From contig CAKQPF010000050.1 in the NCBI GenBank assembly GCA_934256705.1, forward strand, positions 1 to 26,288: a stretch of 26,288 nucleotides of DNA, given 5' to 3'. The stretch is from an uncultured Prevotella sp. (GTDB taxonomy: Bacteria; Bacteroidota; Bacteroidia; Bacteroidales; Bacteroidaceae). How positions within the stretch are numbered: position 1 is the first letter of the stretch; every line of letters begins with the position of its first letter. A program made the position numbers and the translations under genes. Under the pieces are notes generated by a model, which was not told the origin of the DNA, made no database searches, and worked only from the letters and a program-made list of their open reading frames with translations. Positions 24,059 to 26,288 of this stretch are shown here, piece by piece.

Positions 24059-24949
24059 ATGAAAGAGATAGTTTTTGACAGCGTTCAGGCATTCAATGAC
24101 TACTACGGACTGGAAACCCTCCATCCGCTGGTCAGCGTAGTACGCTATGAAGGCGGCGACAAATTGGAGGAATGCCTCATCCATTATGGTCTATACGCTT
24201 TGTTCCTGAAGGAAAACAAAGGTTGCAAACTGTCATACAACCGTACCAAATACGACTTCGACGAGATGACGGTGACGAGTTTTGCGCCAGGACAAACGAT
24301 TCATGTGGAACCTGTTCCAGATGTCACGATTCCGAAATGGACCGCCATGGTGTTCCATCCCGACTTGCTCCACCGCACCTCTTTGGGAAAGAACATCAGC
24401 CGTTACGAGTTCTTCGACTACACCTCCAACGAAGCTCTGCATCTTTCATGCAGCGAAATCGAGATATTCCGCGGCGTGCTCAACATGATAAACCAGGAAC
24501 TGCACCGCAGCATCGACAAGCATTCCAAGGAACTGATAGTGAGCAATATCGAACTTCTTCTCAACTACTGTCTCCGTTTCTACGACAGGCAGTTTGTCAC
24601 ACGCGAGGAGATAAACCATGCGGTGGTAAAGAAATTCACCTCCCTCCTCGATGATTACATCAACAGACAGGCTTCACATGAGGGACTCCCCACCGTGGCT
24701 TACTTCGCAGACAAATGCTGTTATTCGCCGAAATACTTCGGAGAACTGGTGAAAACCGAAACCGGCACCAACGCAAAGGATTTCATCAACGCCCGTGTGC
24801 TTCGCTCGGCAATGCAATGGCTTGATGATGAAACTCTGACCATCACGCAGGTCAGCCAACGTTTGGGATTCGAATACCCACAGCATTTCGTGCGTTTCTT
24901 CAAGGCGCAGACCGGGAAGACTCCTTCGGAATACCGCAAGAGCGCATAA
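24059..24949 (+). CDS. AraC family transcriptional regulator
   Basis: This 296-residue protein has an N-terminal ligand-type domain (1-180, cupin-like strands around VVRYEGG, GLYALFLKENKGC and SFAPGQTIHVEP). The C-terminal double helix-turn-helix (about 190-296) includes PTVAYFADKCCYSPKYFGELVKTETG and the second HTH LTITQVSQRLGFEYPQHFVRFFKAQTGKTPSEYR, a textbook AraC signature. It starts 51 bp after the DXS-like gene with no promoter of its own seen, so the two are probably co-transcribed. It may control the DXS-like gene or a remote target; the effector is unknown. Confidence 0.93.
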   Translation: MKEIVFDSVQAFNDYYGLETLHPLVSVVRYEGGDKLEECLIHYGLYALFLKENKGCKLSYNRTKYDFDEMTVTSFAPGQTIHVEPVPDVTIPKWTAMVFHPDLLHRTSLGKNISRYEFFDYTSNEALHLSCSEIEIFRGVLNMINQELHRSIDKHSKELIVSNIELLLNYCLRFYDRQFVTREEINHAVVKKFTSLLDDYINRQASHEGLPTVAYFADKCCYSPKYFGELVKTETGTNAKDFINARVLRSAMQWLDDETLTITQVSQRLGFEYPQHFVRFFKAQTGKTPSEYRKSA

Positions 24950-25094
24950 ATGAAACCAGCAATATATCAGAAGACAAGAACCACTCAAGTCCTGCCAACA
25001 CACAACCATTCGCACAAACCGTTCGGACACAAGACCTACTGCGAAAGGTTGATGTCTATCCATCCCCGTTCATGGAAAAACAGAACAAAATGAT

Positions 25095-25298
25095 AAGAGC
25101 TTAGCTATTGTTTTGCGATAGCTAAGCTTTTACGTTGCAAAAGCATAGATATTACCTCGTAAAAGCATAGTTATTACACTGTAAAAGCATAGATATTGCA
25201 CACTAAAAGCTATGCTATTGCAATGCTTTGATTATCAGTTCATTACAAAGCCTTATGCAAGACAAGTTCCAAAAACGGGAAAACAGGACAATTTTCGC
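25095..25298. repeat. Dispersed ~200 bp repeat element with internal 22-bp repeats (copy B)
   Basis: AAAAGCATAG recurs at 25139, 25161 and 25183, with AAAAGCTATG at 25205; all steps are 22 bp. In reverse complement the element matches copy A (2370-2571) in order: AAAATTGTCC, CCGTTT, TGATAATCAA, CATTGCAA, AGCATAGCTTTTAG, the repeat units, then GCAACGTAAAAGCTTAG. The other end is the hairpin at 25098-25128. It lies in the 414-bp convergent gap between the AraC gene and the tRNA-Pro genes; no gene is visible there. Confidence 0.82.
25098..25131 (+). terminator. 11-bp hairpin followed by T run at the end of repeat copy B
   Basis: AGCTTAGCTAT (25098-25108) and ATAGCTAAGCT (25118-25128) pair perfectly around TGTTTTGCG, with TTTT after it. 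It lies about 150 bp past the AraC stop and may end that transcript. It is part of the repeat element; the matching part of copy A is degenerate. Confidence 0.55.
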
Positions 25299-25324
25299 CA
25301 AGCCGAGCAGTCAAGAGAAAGCAC

Positions 25325-25358
25325 AAAAAAAGTCACCAAGAATTTTCTCTTGATGACT
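25325..25358 (-). terminator. Terminator of the downstream tRNA-Pro
   Basis: AGTCACCAAGA (25331-25341) pairs with TCTTGATGACT (25348-25358) with one G-U pair in minus-strand RNA. It is followed there by a run of U (plus-strand A at 25325-25331). Confidence 0.85.
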
Positions 25359-25363
25359 TAATG

Positions 25364-25436
25364 TCGGGGTGACAGGACTCGAACCTGCGACAGCCTGGTC
25401 CCAAACCAGGAACGCTACCAACTGCGCTACACCCCG
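25364..25436 (-). tRNA. tRNA-Pro (anticodon TGG), downstream copy
   Basis: Minus-strand cloverleaf of 73 nt: acceptor CGGGGTG/CACCCCG, anticodon stem CCTGG/CCAGG with loop TTTGGGA (anticodon TGG), T-stem GCAGG/CCTGT, discriminator A, no encoded CCA. It is identical to the copy 154 bp upstream. Confidence 0.97.
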
Positions 25437-25480
25437 GATAGAACAGACTTAGATGTAAATCTTGTTCTGAATTAGGCTTT

Positions 25481-25514
25481 AAAAAATCACCAAGAAAGCG
25501 CATCTTGATGACTT
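25481..25514 (-). terminator. Terminator between the two tRNA-Pro genes
   Basis: ATCACCAAGA pairs with TCTTGATGA around AAGCGCA, and plus-strand AAAAAA at 25481-25486 gives the U run in minus-strand RNA. It is a near copy of the terminator at 25325-25358, so gene and terminator were duplicated together. Confidence 0.75.
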
Positions 25515-25517
25515 TTG

Positions 25518-25590
25518 TCGGGGTGACAGGACTCGAACCTGCGACAGCCTGGTCCCAAACCAGGAACGCTACCAACTGCGCTACACCCCG
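25518..25590 (-). tRNA. tRNA-Pro (anticodon TGG), promoter-proximal copy
   Basis: Identical 73-nt cloverleaf with loop TTTGGGA and discriminator A. It follows the promoter at 25634-25665 and is itself followed by a terminator. Confidence 0.97.
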
Positions 25591-25633
25591 GAGAACTAAC
25601 CTTTATTATTAGGCGTTGTTCTGAATTGCGGTG

Positions 25634-25665
25634 CAAAGGTACACATAATTTCCGAACTGACCAAA
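25634..25665 (-). promoter_or_regulatory. Promoter of the tRNA-Pro genes
   Basis: Minus strand: TTTG (25662-25665), 20 bp, TACCTTTG (25634-25641), about 43 bp before the first tRNA-Pro. Confidence 0.7.
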
Positions 25666-25791
25666 TCTTTTCCGATTTATTTTCTTCAAAATGTGCATTC
25701 CTCTCGCATCCTTAACATAAATCAAGACCACAGACTTCCGGCAACAAGACAGAACATGATTATCATTTCGTCTCGCTCCCCAGCCCTGCAG

Positions 25792-26076
25792 TCACTCATT
25801 ATCGCTTGGCTCCTCACGCTTCTTTCTCGGTTTTCCTTTCGTCCAGCCACCGGTATGCTCTTTAGAACGCATATTCGCAAGTTCTTCGAGCATCGCTATT
25901 CGCTCTTCTGTCAGGAGACCTTTGTTCTTTCGTTTCATGTTGTATTTCCACCAGTTGAGCAAACCACGGTTATCCACCTTATGCTTGTCCGGCAGATGTT
26001 TGTGCACTATGATGTACTCTTTCAGTTCATCATACTTCTCCATCCACATCCGTTCTCTTGCATTTTCCATATTCAT
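25792..26076 (-). CDS. Small helicase-associated (HA) domain protein
   Basis: This 94-residue protein has one HA-type module at about 8-70: W11 and Y15 at its start, HKHLPD, GLLNWWKYNMKRKNKGLLTEERIAMLEEL. This is the spacing of aromatic residues and the closing 'G-L-x-x-E-R' helix typical of the helicase-associated domain. A lysine/arginine-rich tail (KGKPRKKREEP) follows. HA modules usually occur in repeats next to helicase domains and are thought to bind nucleic acid; here one stands alone. A strong GGAGG precedes the ATG by only three bases, so the in-frame ATG two codons later (26070) may be the real start. A group II intron ends 137 bp upstream. Possible remnant of a longer gene. Confidence 0.7.
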   Translation of the reverse strand: MNMENARERMWMEKYDELKEYIIVHKHLPDKHKVDNRGLLNWWKYNMKRKNKGLLTEERIAMLEELANMRSKEHTGGWTKGKPRKKREEPSDNE

Positions 26077-26213
26077 AATCCTCCATTGTTCCCTTACTGC
26101 CTTGCAAACACCTACGCCATCCGTCCTCTATTGCCAAACAGATGGAGACGGAAGCATACCGTTTCCAAAAGCCGTTTCGGAAGTTCTTTATTATTATTCC
26201 ATTCTCACAATTA

Positions 26214-26288
26214 ATCGAGTAGGAGGAAAACGAAGTAGTTTTTCTCCTACTTTCGTTTTCCGACCTCTCACACCACCGTACGTGCGGT
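26214..26288 (-). mobile_element. 3' end of a group II intron (part of domain V, domain VI), cut by window edge
   Basis: On the minus strand the window edge reads CGCACGTACGGTGGT, the 3' half of a domain V hairpin, then GTGAGAGG. Domain VI follows: GAGAGG pairs with CCT-A-CTC, leaving a bulged A seven bases from the end as the branch point. Above it is a long stem, GGAAAACGA/TCGTTTTCC plus AGTAG/CTACT. The 3' boundary is CTCGAT at 26214. The catalytic RNA core and any reverse-transcriptase gene would lie beyond 26288. The 3' exon (26077-26213) contains no gene. Confidence 0.8.

Noticed and set aside
25137..25224. 22-bp repeats as a CRISPR array
   Set aside because: Units run head to tail with only about 12 variable bases and no spacers of 30 bp or so; units occur in both orientations and no cas gene is nearby.
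25333..25575. 80-residue reading frame on the minus strand
   Set aside because: It is read straight through both tRNA-Pro genes; the repeated FESCHP/SSPVTP peptides are the T-arm and anticodon arm translated.

Overview
The window looks like a chromosome segment of a Bacteroidota species, most likely Prevotellaceae (Prevotella/Segatella type). The reasons are the repeated Bacteroidota promoter architecture (TTTG at -33, 19-20 bp, TAnnTTTG at -7), weak or absent Shine-Dalgarno sequences, SusD-era style lipoproteins with acidic export signals, a PCMD-domain protein, a type-2 (KMSKR) isoleucyl-tRNA synthetase, and the ileS / DksA-like / lspA / DUF4296 gene order. The species is an inference.

Layout. 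1-115: tRNA-Lys(CTT) and its terminator; its first base lies just outside the window. 238-2306: an Lrp/AsnC regulator divergent from an O-acetylhomoserine sulfhydrylase (metY), with back-to-back promoters and an inverted repeat between them. 2307-2741: a convergent intergenic region holding a ~200 bp repeat element (copy A) and a heptanucleotide microsatellite. 2742-5600: a three-gene envelope operon (PCMD lipoprotein, outer-membrane barrel, acidic lipoprotein). 5669-6314: a small outer-membrane barrel protein. 6426-8039: a COG2509-type FAD oxidoreductase. 8099-8495: three identical tRNA-Asp genes with one promoter and one terminator. 8502-9971: recR, a small membrane protein and a GNAT acetyltransferase, probably one operon. 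10077-12344: a secreted six-hairpin-type glycosidase, with a long inverted repeat and a 22-bp tandem array upstream. 12643-18519: ileS followed by a DksA-like protein, lspA and a DUF4296 lipoprotein. 18592-20854: an EF-G2-type elongation factor with a degenerate GTPase site. 20904-22102: hemW. 22172-24949: a DXS-like thiamine-diphosphate enzyme followed by an AraC-family regulator. 25095-25298: a second copy (B) of the repeat element. 25325-25665: two tRNA-Pro(TGG) genes, each with its own terminator. 25792-26076: a small helicase-associated (HA) domain protein. 26214-26288: the 3' end of a group II intron, running off the right edge.

How genes work together. Most of the window is housekeeping: translation (tRNAs, IleRS, EF-G2), lipoprotein maturation (LspA together with several lipoproteins it would process), repair (RecR) and sulfur assimilation (MetY). 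The less ordinary signals are non-coding. Two distant copies of one ~200 bp element carry internal 22-bp-period repeats, and a third, different array also has an exact 22-bp period and shares a short core with them. There is also a previously unmarked intron end at the right edge. Among the proteins, the EF-G paralogue lacking the catalytic histidine and the DXS paralogue with altered acceptor-site motifs are the most informative. No defence island, CRISPR array or complete mobile element is visible.
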